This document shows, in pieces, positions 52,020 through 62,509 of a DNA stretch of 64,000 nt (the first letter of the stretch is position 1; each line of letters begins with the position of its first letter). Below the pieces are notes generated by a model. That model saw only the letters and a program-made list of their open reading frames with translations, was not told the DNA's origin and ran no database searches. The translations under genes were made by a program, and so were the position numbers. Source of the DNA: Flavobacterium cutihirudinis (GTDB lineage: Bacteria; Bacteroidota; Bacteroidia; Flavobacteriales; Flavobacteriaceae); contig NZ_QRDQ01000009.1 of assembly GCF_003385895.1 (NCBI RefSeq), forward strand, positions 124,001-188,000, read 5' to 3'.

Positions 52020-52949
52020 ATGAGAAAATTACTACTAGCAATCTTTTCGGTATCTTCTATCCTAGGATTTTCACAAACCGAAAAGCTTTATTATTATGTA
52101 CAAAATGACAGTTTATTAGGAGTTAAAAATCAGAAAGGAAAGATTATTATTCCGGCGCAGTATTCAATGAATGCTGATAAATCTATTAACGGTCAGGAAA
52201 TAAAAAGCATGATTTTTATGATGGATTTCTTTAAATATTATGACCGAAATGGTAATTTTTTATTTTCTCCTTACCCAACTGGTGAAGGATCTGATTATTT
52301 TCAGGAAGGTTTTATCCGCTATAGCGAAAATAAAAAAGTTGGTTTATATAATGATTTTGGCGAGAAAATCATTCCGGCAAAATACGACTGGATGTCACCG
52401 ATAAACTTTGGCTTTTCTCAATTTTGTAACGGTTGTTATTTTGACAGATCTAAAGATGAAGAACATCCGCCTTTAGTTGGCGGAACTTGGGGTTTTGTTG
52501 GTAAAAGTGGAATCGAAATACAGCCAACTAACAAACGAAATCATCCTAAGGATTTTGAAACAGAAAAGCATCAATTTATTCCATATCAATTTGAATACAA
52601 CGAAAAGGAAAAAGAAATTCTTGCCTTTTTCGAAAAAAGAAAAGAACAAATCAATCAGATAAATGGTTTCGAATGTACTGAGAAAACAATTTACTTTGAA
52701 ATAGTAGGAAAACCAACAGCGTTTGATCCTTTTTACAAAATAAAAACATTCGAATTATGCGATTATTATATTAAAGCTTCTGATGAAAATTACGATGATT
52801 TCAAAAACTTTAAAGTCTCTGCAGACGGTAAAAATTTCTATGTCCTTTACATGGAATTAATCAATCACAAAGACTATTCTAAATATCTGGAACGTAAAAT
52901 ACCAGTAGATAAATGGATTAAGCAAAATTCTAAAAAACCTAAAAAATAA
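52020..52949 (+). CDS. Secreted WG-repeat protein
   Basis: The 309-residue protein has a signal peptide (RKLLLAIFSVSSILGFSQ). WG/KWG-type repeats cover about 25-185: LGVKNQKGKIIIPAQYS, VGLYNDFGEKIIPAKYDWM and TWGFVGKSGIEIQP, each of the 'G.id..G..iip..yd' pattern. Residues 190-309 are a charged region without a known domain (EILAFFEKRKEQINQ, DFKNFKVSADGKNF). No lipobox or T9SS domain is present. WG repeats are thought to be protein-binding modules; the target is unknown. It is divergent from the TlpA-like gene. Confidence 0.8.
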   Translation: MRKLLLAIFSVSSILGFSQTEKLYYYVQNDSLLGVKNQKGKIIIPAQYSMNADKSINGQEIKSMIFMMDFFKYYDRNGNFLFSPYPTGEGSDYFQEGFIRYSENKKVGLYNDFGEKIIPAKYDWMSPINFGFSQFCNGCYFDRSKDEEHPPLVGGTWGFVGKSGIEIQPTNKRNHPKDFETEKHQFIPYQFEYNEKEKEILAFFEKRKEQINQINGFECTEKTIYFEIVGKPTAFDPFYKIKTFELCDYYIKASDENYDDFKNFKVSADGKNFYVLYMELINHKDYSKYLERKIPVDKWIKQNSKKPKK

Positions 52950-52950
52950 A

Positions 52951-52981
52951 AAAACCTGGTAATAGAGATTTACCAGGTTTT
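52951..52981 (+). terminator. Terminator of the WG-repeat gene
   Basis: A 12-bp stem AAAACCTGGTAA / TTACCAGGTTTT with a 7-nt loop directly follows the stop. The T run is part of the stem, so it is of moderate strength. Confidence 0.75.
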
Positions 52982-53225
52982 ACAATGTCCGCATTTAAGC
53001 AAAAACCAAATAACAAATTACTTAAAATTGGTACATTCTGAAATAAAACTTAGATTAAAAAATAAATAACCAAACTCAATTTTAACCGTCCAAATATTTT
53101 ATTTCTATTTTATTAAAGCTTGAATCGTGTTTTGATTTTTATAATTATCTCTTCCGAAAATCCGAAAGAGATAATTATTACTAAACAAACATTGGCAACA
53201 GCCACATACTAATTCAATAACACTT

Positions 53226-55292
53226 TTAAATTAATTTTTTAAGACTTGGATACACAGACAATTCAACATCTGCATGATCTTTTGTATTACATTGTTCAAT
53301 CAGACTTTTTAAATCCTCCGCTTTCAAAGTTGATTTGTTATCCAAAACAAGCAATAATTCTTGTGATGCATCGCTTAATTTCTTAGCCAATGGTAAAATT
53401 GGCTGAACCAATGGTGCATTTTTACCTAACTCCACCAAACCTTTATTTAAAGCAATCCAGTTATTGAAAAATGCCGCCACTTTTGCTTTGTTTTCAGGTG
53501 TTTTGTTGGCTAAATATTGCGAAACCGCATCATTAAACGCTAAAGAATCTTTTGCGTCTGGCGTACAAGCATCCGCAAATAAGGTAAACGGAGAATACAT
53601 TTGATATTCTGTTCCTCCTTTATTTCTTGTATATCCTTTTAGCGGTTCGCTAACATTTGTAAATTCTTCAAGCAATTTTATATCTTGATTATTGGCAACA
53701 TTTCTTAGAATTACAGCTTTATTTCGAATGTGTGTAAGTCCCAATTCTTCCAATCTGAAAGAAACATTATCCAATCGTTTGCGCATATTTGCCACATCAA
53801 CTACATCTTCAGGAGACCAAAGTCTTTCTGCAATTGCAGCTGTTCTTGGCCAAACTCTTGAATCTATTGTATTTGATGTTGTAAGCTCCGTCCACATTGT
53901 TGCTTCTCCACCTAAAATTCTTGCTTTTTCATCAGCAGTTAAATTGGCTCCTTTTGGCATTGGATCATTCAAATAGTGATCAGTAACCGAATACATCAAA
54001 TCGATATAATATCCGTTTGATAAAACTGTTTTATATCCTTTTTTCACTGCATCGACCAATGATTGTCCGGCCGGCATACCTTCGTTTGGTCCTCTCCATG
54101 AATGTACTATAGCTTCTTTTGACAAATCTTTGGTTAAGATTTCTTCCCAACCCATCAACTGTTTTCCATGTTTTTTTAACATTGGAGCCAATTGCATCGT
54201 AAAATAAGTTTGTAATTCGTGATTGGTCTTTAAATTATGTTTCTTTTTGAAAGCCTGAATTTTTGGGTTTGCATCCCAGTCTTTACCTTCGTTCTCATCT
54301 CCGCCAATATGGAAATAAGCACCTGGAAATAATGGGCAAACTTCATCAAAAAGCTCACTTAAAATTTGATATGTTTTAGGATTTGAAGGATCTAATGTTG
54401 GCGAAAAAATACCTGCATTTCTTTCAATTCCATAGGTCGCAATTGCGGTTCCCTGAATATTTTTTTCTGAAGTTCCACCAGTCAGCGTGATCACTTTGCT
54501 TCCTATTTCAGGATATGCTGTAAGTATTGCTGATCCGTGACCCGGAACATCGATTTCAGGAACAATTAAAATACCGCGCTCATCAGCATATTTTACGATA
54601 TTTCTAATTTCCTCTTGTGTATAATACAATCCATCCGAAGCCAGTTCTATAAGTTTTGGATGCTTTTTAGTTTCAATTCTCCAACCCTGATCATCTACTA
54701 AATGCCAATGAAAAACATTCATTTTCATAGCAGCCAAGGCATCAATATTTCTTTTTATTACATCAACTGGTTGAAAGTGTCGCGCAGCATCAATCATCAA
54801 ACCTCTCCATGTAAATCTTGGAAAGTCTGAAATTTGAGAAACCGGAAAATAAAATGAATTGTTATTGTTCTGCAAAATTTGCAATAAAGTTTCCAAGCCA
54901 TGCAAAGCACCTAAATCACTTGAAGCATTTATGGTAATTTTGTTTGATTTGATATCTAAATTATAACTTTCGTCTTCATACAAACCAATCTTTCCAGCTT
55001 TGTTACAATTAATTTGCAATTCGGCTGTTGGAACTTCATTCAGTTTTGTTACAAAACCTTGTTCGAAAAAAATACCTGTTCTACCATCCAGACGGCGCAA
55101 AAAACGTGTTACTCCTCCAAAAATTCTTGGATTAGGATTTCCGGAAACGTTAACTTTAAAGTTTTTAGTTAAAGTGAAATTTCCGTCGTTTATAACAACA
55201 TTTTGAGGCCAGGGCATAAGATTAAGCTGCTCTTTCTTAATTTGAGCATTAGCTGTCACACCCGCTAATAGTAGTACAAATAAATATTTCAT
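53226..55292 (-). CDS. Beta-N-acetylhexosaminidase, family GH20
   Basis: The 688-residue exported enzyme has a signal peptide (KYLFVLLLAGVTANAQ) and removes terminal GlcNAc from chitooligosaccharides or glycans. It has the GH20b N-terminal domain (about 20-145), then the catalytic TIM barrel with GLMIDAARHFQP, NVFHWHLVDDQGWR, PEIDVPGHG and the catalytic Asp-Glu pair in FHIGGDENEG (about 330). MGWEEIL and VHSWRG follow. A helical C-terminal extension (about 540-688) is longer than in the minimal enzyme. It is the last gene of the susC-susD-nagB operon, so it would provide GlcNAc in the periplasm. Confidence 0.93.
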   Translation of the reverse strand: MKYLFVLLLAGVTANAQIKKEQLNLMPWPQNVVINDGNFTLTKNFKVNVSGNPNPRIFGGVTRFLRRLDGRTGIFFEQGFVTKLNEVPTAELQINCNKAGKIGLYEDESYNLDIKSNKITINASSDLGALHGLETLLQILQNNNNSFYFPVSQISDFPRFTWRGLMIDAARHFQPVDVIKRNIDALAAMKMNVFHWHLVDDQGWRIETKKHPKLIELASDGLYYTQEEIRNIVKYADERGILIVPEIDVPGHGSAILTAYPEIGSKVITLTGGTSEKNIQGTAIATYGIERNAGIFSPTLDPSNPKTYQILSELFDEVCPLFPGAYFHIGGDENEGKDWDANPKIQAFKKKHNLKTNHELQTYFTMQLAPMLKKHGKQLMGWEEILTKDLSKEAIVHSWRGPNEGMPAGQSLVDAVKKGYKTVLSNGYYIDLMYSVTDHYLNDPMPKGANLTADEKARILGGEATMWTELTTSNTIDSRVWPRTAAIAERLWSPEDVVDVANMRKRLDNVSFRLEELGLTHIRNKAVILRNVANNQDIKLLEEFTNVSEPLKGYTRNKGGTEYQMYSPFTLFADACTPDAKDSLAFNDAVSQYLANKTPENKAKVAAFFNNWIALNKGLVELGKNAPLVQPILPLAKKLSDASQELLLVLDNKSTLKAEDLKSLIEQCNTKDHADVELSVYPSLKKLI

Positions 55293-55448
55293 TTTTCTTT
55301 TTTTTGAAAGATGTTATCCCAAGATAACATTAATAAATAGATAAAAAACAAAACTCAGAATGATCTTTATTGAACCTCACTAATCGCTATGAAATCAATC
55401 TGAGAATTTTGCCATTTGATTCGTTTTTAACTCCGAATCTAATTTTTA

Positions 55449-57386
55449 TTAGTAATCAAAACGTTTGAAAGCTTCGATTGCTTCATATTCAGCCAATCCT
55501 AATTCATCATAAAGAATAGCTGTATTTTTATTACGATCTTCTGCCCTAACCCAAAATTCTCTTGAGTCATTGCCCTGAAACATAACACGGTCTTTTTGAG
55601 ATTGGTGATACAAAATTGCATGACGTTTTAGCAATACTTCTGATGGTGAAAGTGGCACTGCCATATCAATTTCATTAATATCCCACTCTTGCCAAGCACC
55701 TCTGTAAAGCCACAACCAACAGTCATCCATATATTTTTCTGACTTTAATTCTCCCATTGCGGCAAAAATAGCGTTCAAACATACTTCATGTGTCCCGTGC
55801 GGATCTGCCAGATCTCCTGCAGCAAATACCTGATGTGGTTTTATTCTGGCGATAATATCCTTAACAATTGCAATATCTTCAGGTCCTAACGGATTCTTTT
55901 TCACTTGTCCGGTTTCATAGAAAGGAAGATCTAAAAAGTGTGTCTTCTCATCTTTTAGACCAATATATCTGGTCGCAGCATAAGATTCCCTTCTTCTGAT
56001 CAATCCTTTTAATTTGCGGACTTCCAAAGAATCAATTTGGTTCTCTGATTTATTGTTTAAAAATTTAATTACTGATTTGAAATTAATATCTGCGGCAGCT
56101 TCTCCAACAAAATCGTTAGAAACTTCAGCAAATTTTAACGCCTCATCATCTGTAACGGCAATATTTCCTGAGGTTTGATACACAACATGTACATCATGAC
56201 CTTGTTTAATTAGTTTTGAAAAAGTCCCTCCCATAGAAATCACATCGTCATCTGGATGCGGACTAAAAAGAATCACTCGTTTTTTTGCCGGATTTGCTCT
56301 TTCAGGACGGTGTGAATCATCCGTATTTGGTTTTCCACCTGGCCATCCTGTAATAGTGTGCTGCAAAATATTGAACATGTTAATATTCAAATCATAAGCA
56401 GAACCTTCCTGCGCCAAAAGATCAGACATTCCATTATTATTGTAATCTCTGTCTGTTAATTTTAAGATGGATTGCTTTGTTTTTTGGCACAACCAAACAA
56501 TCGCTTTACTTTTCAATTCTTGTGTCCAAATACATTCTCCAACCAACCAAGGTGTTTTAAAACGAGTCAATTCTGAAGCAGCAGACTGATCTAAAACGAA
56601 AGTTGCGTTTGGATGATTTTGTAAAAATGTAGCAGGAACTTCTGAACTGATATCACCCTGAACGGTTCTCTTGATAATATCAGCTTTATTTTGCCCCCAA
56701 GCCATCAATACAATTCGTTTTGATCGCATAATAGTTGAAACTCCCATTGTTATGGCGCGTTTCGGAACATTGTCAATACCATTAAAATCAGAAGATGCAT
56801 CTACTCTGGTAATATGGTCCAAAGTAATAATTCTGGTTCCGGAGTTGATGTGCGATCCCGGCTCGTTGAAACCAACGTGACCTGTACGCCCGATTCCTAA
56901 CAACTGAAAATCAAGACCTCCGGCATTTTTAATATTCATCTCGTAATCGATACAATATTGATTTAACTCATCAATTGCAACGTTACCATCAGGAATATTA
57001 ACATTTTCAGGTTTAATATCGATATGATTAAAAAGATGCTGATGCATAAAATAATGATAGCTCTGATTGTTCTCCTTTGACATTGGATAATATTCATCCA
57101 AATTAAAAGTGATCACATTGCTAAAACTCAGCCCTTCTTCTTTATGCATTCTAACCAATTCTTCGTATACCTTTATTGGCGAAGAACCTGTCGCAAGACC
57201 TAAAACACAAGTTTTATTTTTCTCCTGTTTAGATCGAATAAGCTGCGCAATTTCCTGAGCAACAATCACAGAAGCATCGATAGAACTTTTGAAGATTTCG
57301 TTGTGAATTTTCTCAAACCTTGTTTCTTCAAATTTACCGGCGCTTTTGTAGCTGATATCAGGTTTTATATCTAAAGCACTTTTCAT
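55449..57386 (-). CDS. nagB: Glucosamine-6-phosphate deaminase fused to a PIG-L deacetylase domain
   Basis: I chose the ATG at 57386 (645 residues); an upstream in-frame start would prepend a Lys-rich, non-conserved leader. The N-terminal half is NagB: LGLATGSSPIKVYEEL, FNLDEYYPMSKENNQSYHYF and LLGIGRTGHVGFNEPGS, with the catalytic residues; it turns glucosamine 6-phosphate into fructose 6-phosphate and ammonia. The C-terminal half (about 370-600) is a PIG-L/LmbE zinc domain with SPHPDDDVISMGG (about 373-385) and a second metal site in DLADPHGTHEV. The fusion could join deacetylation to deamination. It belongs to the amino-sugar operon. Confidence 0.93.
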   Translation of the reverse strand: MKSALDIKPDISYKSAGKFEETRFEKIHNEIFKSSIDASVIVAQEIAQLIRSKQEKNKTCVLGLATGSSPIKVYEELVRMHKEEGLSFSNVITFNLDEYYPMSKENNQSYHYFMHQHLFNHIDIKPENVNIPDGNVAIDELNQYCIDYEMNIKNAGGLDFQLLGIGRTGHVGFNEPGSHINSGTRIITLDHITRVDASSDFNGIDNVPKRAITMGVSTIMRSKRIVLMAWGQNKADIIKRTVQGDISSEVPATFLQNHPNATFVLDQSAASELTRFKTPWLVGECIWTQELKSKAIVWLCQKTKQSILKLTDRDYNNNGMSDLLAQEGSAYDLNINMFNILQHTITGWPGGKPNTDDSHRPERANPAKKRVILFSPHPDDDVISMGGTFSKLIKQGHDVHVVYQTSGNIAVTDDEALKFAEVSNDFVGEAAADINFKSVIKFLNNKSENQIDSLEVRKLKGLIRRRESYAATRYIGLKDEKTHFLDLPFYETGQVKKNPLGPEDIAIVKDIIARIKPHQVFAAGDLADPHGTHEVCLNAIFAAMGELKSEKYMDDCWLWLYRGAWQEWDINEIDMAVPLSPSEVLLKRHAILYHQSQKDRVMFQGNDSREFWVRAEDRNKNTAILYDELGLAEYEAIEAFKRFDY

Positions 57387-57424
57387 TTTTTTCTTTTTTT
57401 GGTATTTGCAGTTTAAATTTTTTA

Positions 57425-57460
57425 AAATGGTATAGACAATTTGCATCGTCTATACCATTT
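57425..57460 (-). promoter_or_regulatory. Intercistronic hairpin between susD and nagB
   Basis: A perfect 13-bp stem (AAATGGTATAGAC / GTCTATACCATTT) with a 10-nt loop lies between the susD stop and nagB. The sequence after it on the minus strand is A/T-mixed, not a clean T run, so it may only partly stop transcription or protect the susCD message. Confidence 0.6.
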
Positions 57461-57490
57461 ACTAACCAAACTTAAATTCTATTAATCTTA

Positions 57491-59047
57491 TTAGAAGTTG
57501 CCTTTGTTGACATCCCACCAAAGTCTTGTTGCTCCATTGTCCGGACCATTAAGTAATGCAACTCCAGACTCATAACCAACTTTATTTCCTGCTTTTTCAG
57601 AATTGATAAAGTTAATTCTACGAACTCCTAAATCTGTTGGAATTACACCTCCACTAGTATTTTTAACAATTTTAAATAGTTTAGGATATCCTGTTCTTCT
57701 CCATTCTGTCCAAGCTTCTTGTCCTTCTGGAAAACCACAAATCCATTTTTGTGTAATAATTTGTTGTAATTGCTGCTCATTTGTACCAGCCTCATTATAT
57801 TTCACAGGAACTAAATTAACTGCAACAGCATCATTAATAGTAGAAGTTGGATCGTCATAATCTTTAGCTACTGAAGTAGTTTGAGCATAAGCAGCTGCGC
57901 CAGACAAACCATACTGAGCAAAAGATGCTGCAATACCTGCTTCATATAAGTCTTTAGCAGTACCACCAACATTCCATCCTCTTAAAGCTCCTTCAGCTCT
58001 CAAAAAATAAACCTCAGCTGTAGTCATCCAAACTGTTTGTGAACTATTTACTTTAGAAAAATCTCTATAGTGAGCATCAGTAATATCAATTCCATTACGA
58101 ATACCTTTGAACTGACCAGGGTAAGCTGGACCAGAAATAAAATAAGAAGCTAATCTTGGATCATTATACCCGCCCATAATAGATTCTATATCTGCAGACA
58201 TATTAATATCTGTCCAAGACTGACTAATAGCAGCCACTGGGTTACTATAATTTGGTGGATTAAGAATCATAGCATCATCTGCAGTTTTCATAACTCCAAT
58301 TGTACTGTTAAGCGATTTTTCAGCCTGCGTTTTAGCTAAAGCTGGATCTACTTTTACAATATGCATTGCTAATCTTAAACGCAGTGAATTTGCGTATCTT
58401 GCCCATTTTTCGTAGCTACCAGCATAAGTAGAAACATCTGTTGAAGCAAATAAAGTAGCTTCTTTTGCAGCAACTCTTTTTGTTAGATCTGTAACAGCAA
58501 AATCTAATTCTTCAAACATTTGGTTGTATACATCCTGTTGTGAATCATATGTCCATGAAGTTCCTTCAGTTCCATACTTAGAGTAAAGAATTGGCCCATA
58601 GATATCAGTAATTCTACTCATTTCAGCAACTTTAATAATTAAAGATATAGAGTAAAACTGATCATATTTTCCTTGTGCTCTCTGTTTAATTCTTAAAGCA
58701 TTAGCCATAATACCTTTATACGCTTCTTCCCAAGCTAGATAATTCCAGCCATCATTAAGCGAATAAGTATGGTTATTACCCGTTGCAAATCCTGCCCCTG
58801 AAGACATGTACCCCGACCACACGTCAGCTTGTAAGTTTTGCTGATACTGATATGGCCACGCCGTAAGAATCAATACGTTTGCAAACATTGGTCCAAAAGG
58901 AGCCTTAATATTGTTATAGTCCTGCTCCAAATCTTTGTTTGAAGCTCCGGTTTCGTTTGTATTTATATTCTCAAAATCACTTGTGCAACTTACTGCTGCA
59001 AGCAGAGAAATACAAATTGCTGATGTTTTTAATTTATTTATGATCAT
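57491..59047 (-). CDS. SusD/RagB-family nutrient-binding outer-membrane lipoprotein
   Basis: The 518-residue protein has a lipoprotein signal peptide with Cys21 (LLAAVSC). Mature sequence follows the SusD-like_2 pattern: TSDFENINTNETGASN, WPYQYQQNLQADVWSGYM, YDQFYSISLIIKVAEMSRIT, YSKYGTEGTSW, YARYANSLRLRLAMHI (TPR-like helices), TTAEVYFLRAEGALRGWN and IITQKWICGFPEGQEAWTEW. It caps the SusC transporter and captures oligosaccharides at the cell surface. It starts 10 bases after the susC stop. Confidence 0.95.
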   Translation of the reverse strand: MIINKLKTSAICISLLAAVSCTSDFENINTNETGASNKDLEQDYNNIKAPFGPMFANVLILTAWPYQYQQNLQADVWSGYMSSGAGFATGNNHTYSLNDGWNYLAWEEAYKGIMANALRIKQRAQGKYDQFYSISLIIKVAEMSRITDIYGPILYSKYGTEGTSWTYDSQQDVYNQMFEELDFAVTDLTKRVAAKEATLFASTDVSTYAGSYEKWARYANSLRLRLAMHIVKVDPALAKTQAEKSLNSTIGVMKTADDAMILNPPNYSNPVAAISQSWTDINMSADIESIMGGYNDPRLASYFISGPAYPGQFKGIRNGIDITDAHYRDFSKVNSSQTVWMTTAEVYFLRAEGALRGWNVGGTAKDLYEAGIAASFAQYGLSGAAAYAQTTSVAKDYDDPTSTINDAVAVNLVPVKYNEAGTNEQQLQQIITQKWICGFPEGQEAWTEWRRTGYPKLFKIVKNTSGGVIPTDLGVRRINFINSEKAGNKVGYESGVALLNGPDNGATRLWWDVNKGNF

Positions 59048-59057
59048 GATTTTGTTA

Positions 59058-62000
59058 TTAGAAAGTTACATTTAAATTTAATCCTATACTTCTTGTAGAA
59101 GGCATTCCGTAGATATCCACACCTTGCAATCCTTCTCCTGAACTTAATGAAACGTTAGGATCGAATGGTGCATCTTTGTAGAAAAAGAACAAGTTTCTAG
59201 CAATTAATGATAAACTTGCAGAATTAATAAATGAAATCTTTTTAGTATTAAAAGTATAACCAACTGACATTTCTCTCATACTTACATTTGTTGCATCATA
59301 CATATACTCTCCACTTGCACCACTTCTACCACCAACTGTGTTGTAGTATTTATAAGCATCCATTGTTGTAACCGGTGTTACTCCGTCAGCTGCTACTGCA
59401 TTTATTTGAACTAGTCCTCCTGCATTTCTTGCATCACCAGTAACTTTAGAAACTCCTGTCTGATCCAAAATACTTTGAGTTACACTCATAACATCACCAC
59501 CAATTCTGGCATCAATAAGGAATCTGAAATTTACCGGTCCAAAATTGAATGAGTTTTCAAGTCCCATCATAAAATCTGGATTTGCACAACCAACTGCTTC
59601 AAAATCTTTAGAAACTTGTACATCTCCACTTGCATTTAACACCAATCTACCTTGAGCATCTTTTACAAGATTTTTACCCATAATCTGACCAAATGGTTTT
59701 CCTTCGATTAAAGCATACTGATAACTATTTGATCCAGAAGGAGTCAAAATTAAAACACCTCCTAAATCTGCAGGAATACCTGTTACTTTATTACGGTTTC
59801 TTGAATAGTTTAAAGTAGCATCCCAAGAGAATTTATCATTTTTGATAATTGATCCATAAACGATAGCTTCAAAACCTTTATTTTCAACACGCCCACCATT
59901 ATAAGCATAATTAACATATCCATTAGGATCTGTAGACGGAGCAGGTACAGTGATTAATTGATTATCTGTTTTTGAGTTATAATAAGTTAATTCAAAACCA
60001 AGTCTGTTATTAAACATTTTCCAGTCTGTACCAAATTCTACCGAAGTTTGTTTTTCTGGCTTCAAAGAGCTTCCTGGTCTTGGTCCTACTGGAGGAGCAA
60101 CAATGTTTCCACCAAGAATTGTATTTACAGGATTAGTAATATTTGGAGTAATATCGCTACCTACCTGAGCATAAGATCCACGTACTTTTCCATAGCTAAT
60201 CCAATCTGGTAAAGATGTCATTTCACTAATGATCCCTGACAAACCAGCTGAAGGATAAAAATATGAATTTGTATCAGTGTTTGCTAAAGTAGATGACCAG
60301 TCATTTCTTCCTGTTAAATCTAAATATAAATAATCTTTATACCCAAAAGTCATAGAAGTAAAAACTGACTGAACTTCTCTTTTACCACCACTAACTTGTT
60401 GGTTAGCTGCGTTATTATTAAAGTTTCCTAACGTAAACCAGTTCGTGTATTTTAATCCACCTGAATCAATTCCAGAATCTAAAATTGTACCATTAGTAGA
60501 TGAAGTTTTTGAAATACTAGTACCAAAAATTCCATTAAAACTAATTTCAGGAGAGAATGATGTGTTAATTTTAGCTAAGAAATCTGCATAATTAAAAGTA
60601 CTTAAACTTGTAGTATAAATGTATCTACCTGTCTGATTTACTAGAGCTGAAGCTGAAGTCGCATACATTTTTTTATCAAAAGTATTACCACTAGAGTTAT
60701 AGCTATATCTTGATGTAAATGTTAACCAATCGTTCGCGATATAATCAGCAGCAAGAGTTCCTTTGAAAAATGTATTTTCATTAACCGACTTGTTTCTATT
60801 TACTAACCAATATGGATTTTGTGTATACTCAGTTATACCAACCCAATTTTGCTTGTAGATATTTCTAGTATCATCAAAAAGTTCATAGTTATTTTTGTAG
60901 TAATTAAAATCATTACCTCTTGGCATAGTATATAATCCTGTTAATGGGTTAAAATAAAGTCCATTTACAGGTCTATTGTTAATTGACTGAGAAACATAAT
61001 TCCCAGAAGCATTGATAATTAATTTCTTATCAAAAAATTTAACAGTCTGGTTAATTCCAAAGTTGTTTTTATTCAACTTATTTTCTGGCATAATTCCACT
61101 TGCAATTGTATTAGCATAAGTCAAATTTGTTGAAGCTACATCTGTACCAACAGAAAATCCTAAAGAAGAAATTTGTGTAACACCTGTATTAAAGAAATCC
61201 TTAACTTCGAATCCGCTATCTCCTTTTTTATAACTACCATCAGCATTTTTTCCCCAAGTTACTGGACTTCCTGCATCGGCCACATATGAATTTTGAAATT
61301 CAGGTAAGTAAGCAGCACTATCCACATTTGTAACGGAAGAAAACTTTACTCTCGCCACTCCATCTTTTGCTTTTTTTGAATTTAACATAACTACTCCCCT
61401 TGCACCTAAACTACCGTATAATGCAGCAGCAGAAGCACCTTTAAGAACAGTCATTCCATCATAATCATCAGGATTTAATAAAGAAACTACATCCCCTCCA
61501 TCATTATTTCCTCCTGCCATATTTCCAAACGGATCATTTGGCTGAGCTGCTGAAATATTAATAAAAGGTACACCATCTATAACATAAAGAGGTTGATTGT
61601 TTGTAATTGATGAGTTACCACGAATAACTACTTTAGTAGATCCACCAACTCCAGAAGAACTCTTAGTTACCGCAACACCGGCAATTTTACCCGCTACAGT
61701 ATTCATTAAGTTGGCATCTTTAACTCTTGTCATCTCTTCGCCTTTAAGATCCTGAGTAGCATATGTTACAGATTTTTTACTTTTCTTCAAACCCAAAGAA
61801 GTTACTACAACTTCGTTTAATGCGTTTGATGCACCTTCCTGCATTTTAACATTGATTGTAGTAGCATCTCCTACAACTATGTTTTGTGTTTCAAGACCAA
61901 CATAGCTAAAAACTAATGTTTGTCCTTTTTGTACTTCAATAGAATACAATCCATCAAAATCGGTAGTTGCACCCTTTTGACCTCCTTGCACAGCTACAGA

Positions 62001-62117
62001 CGCTCCTGGTAATGGCATACCATCAGAGCCTGTAATCACACCTTTAACATTTTTTACCTGAGCAAGCGAAACCTGCGCCGTAAAAACAATCATAAAGATT
62101 AAGAAAATTTTTTTCAT
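59058..62117 (-). CDS. SusC/RagA-family TonB-linked outer-membrane transporter
   Basis: The 1019-residue protein has a signal peptide ([19 protein letters not shown]). A carboxypeptidase-regulatory-like domain covers about 22-95 ([31 protein letters not shown]). The plug follows at about 110-235 ([53 protein letters not shown]). A 22-strand barrel ends with GLNLNVTF and a terminal Phe for BAM insertion. It imports sugar oligomers with energy from TonB/ExbBD. First gene of the operon; its promoter region has candidate LytTR and LacI-type sites. Confidence 0.95.
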   Translation of the reverse strand: MKKIFLIFMIVFTAQVSLAQVKNVKGVITGSDGMPLPGASVAVQGGQKGATTDFDGLYSIEVQKGQTLVFSYVGLETQNIVVGDATTINVKMQEGASNALNEVVVTSLGLKKSKKSVTYATQDLKGEEMTRVKDANLMNTVAGKIAGVAVTKSSSGVGGSTKVVIRGNSSITNNQPLYVIDGVPFINISAAQPNDPFGNMAGGNNDGGDVVSLLNPDDYDGMTVLKGASAAALYGSLGARGVVMLNSKKAKDGVARVKFSSVTNVDSAAYLPEFQNSYVADAGSPVTWGKNADGSYKKGDSGFEVKDFFNTGVTQISSLGFSVGTDVASTNLTYANTIASGIMPENKLNKNNFGINQTVKFFDKKLIINASGNYVSQSINNRPVNGLYFNPLTGLYTMPRGNDFNYYKNNYELFDDTRNIYKQNWVGITEYTQNPYWLVNRNKSVNENTFFKGTLAADYIANDWLTFTSRYSYNSSGNTFDKKMYATSASALVNQTGRYIYTTSLSTFNYADFLAKINTSFSPEISFNGIFGTSISKTSSTNGTILDSGIDSGGLKYTNWFTLGNFNNNAANQQVSGGKREVQSVFTSMTFGYKDYLYLDLTGRNDWSSTLANTDTNSYFYPSAGLSGIISEMTSLPDWISYGKVRGSYAQVGSDITPNITNPVNTILGGNIVAPPVGPRPGSSLKPEKQTSVEFGTDWKMFNNRLGFELTYYNSKTDNQLITVPAPSTDPNGYVNYAYNGGRVENKGFEAIVYGSIIKNDKFSWDATLNYSRNRNKVTGIPADLGGVLILTPSGSNSYQYALIEGKPFGQIMGKNLVKDAQGRLVLNASGDVQVSKDFEAVGCANPDFMMGLENSFNFGPVNFRFLIDARIGGDVMSVTQSILDQTGVSKVTGDARNAGGLVQINAVAADGVTPVTTMDAYKYYNTVGGRSGASGEYMYDATNVSMREMSVGYTFNTKKISFINSASLSLIARNLFFFYKDAPFDPNVSLSSGEGLQGVDIYGMPSTRSIGLNLNVTF

Positions 62118-62183
62118 GTTTATTTATTTTGTTAGTTATGAGGTAAAATTATTCTTAAGAGATTGTTAAAAAAAATAATTTAT

Positions 62184-62216
62184 ACCAACAGCTATGTTTT
62201 TTAAACCAACGACATA
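62184..62216 (-). promoter_or_regulatory. Direct repeat with 21-bp phase, candidate LytTR binding site
   Basis: ACCAACAGCTAT (62184-62195) and ACCAACGACATA (62205-62216) are in direct repeat 21 bases apart, two helix turns. On the minus strand the words are GTTGGT-containing, and they lie 67-99 bases upstream of the susC ATG. LytTR regulators bind such two-turn direct repeats; the neighbouring regulator gene is of that type. Confidence 0.45.
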
Positions 62217-62239
62217 AAACAATCAATAATGTGTTTTTC

Positions 62240-62251
62240 GAAAACGTTTTC
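62240..62251. promoter_or_regulatory. LacI-type operator palindrome 1
   Basis: GAAAACGTTTTC is a perfect 12-bp palindrome with a central CG, the typical form of LacI/GalR-family operators. It lies 123 bases upstream of susC. No LacI-family gene is in this window. Confidence 0.5.
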
Positions 62252-62412
62252 TGTTAGAATAAAATTACTTTTTTAAATATTTCACAACTTTATATTTACT
62301 AAAAGCAACATTTTGTTGTAAAATCCAAATAAACACAAGTCTTTAAGAATCTGAGAATTAACAAATAAAGATTTAATAATAAAGAAGTAGTTTTTAGAAA
62401 TATTATATGATA

Positions 62413-62426
62413 CGAAAACGTTTTTG
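62413..62426. promoter_or_regulatory. LacI-type operator palindrome 2
   Basis: CGAAAACGTTTTTG repeats the first palindrome with one mismatch, 174 bases away. Two sites at this distance could be bridged by a tetrameric or paired repressor. Confidence 0.45.
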
Positions 62427-62478
62427 AATAAAAATTCTTTACCAATTCATATTTATTTTATTTTTTTACTCAAAACAA

Positions 62479-62509
62479 TTGCGTTTTACCAACTAATTGT
62501 TTAAAGTTG
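62479..62509 (+). promoter_or_regulatory. Candidate promoter of the sensor kinase gene
   Basis: TTG (62479-62481), 20 nt and TAAAGTTG (62502-62509; one mismatch to TAnnTTTG) lie 46 bases before the kinase start. Confidence 0.4.
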
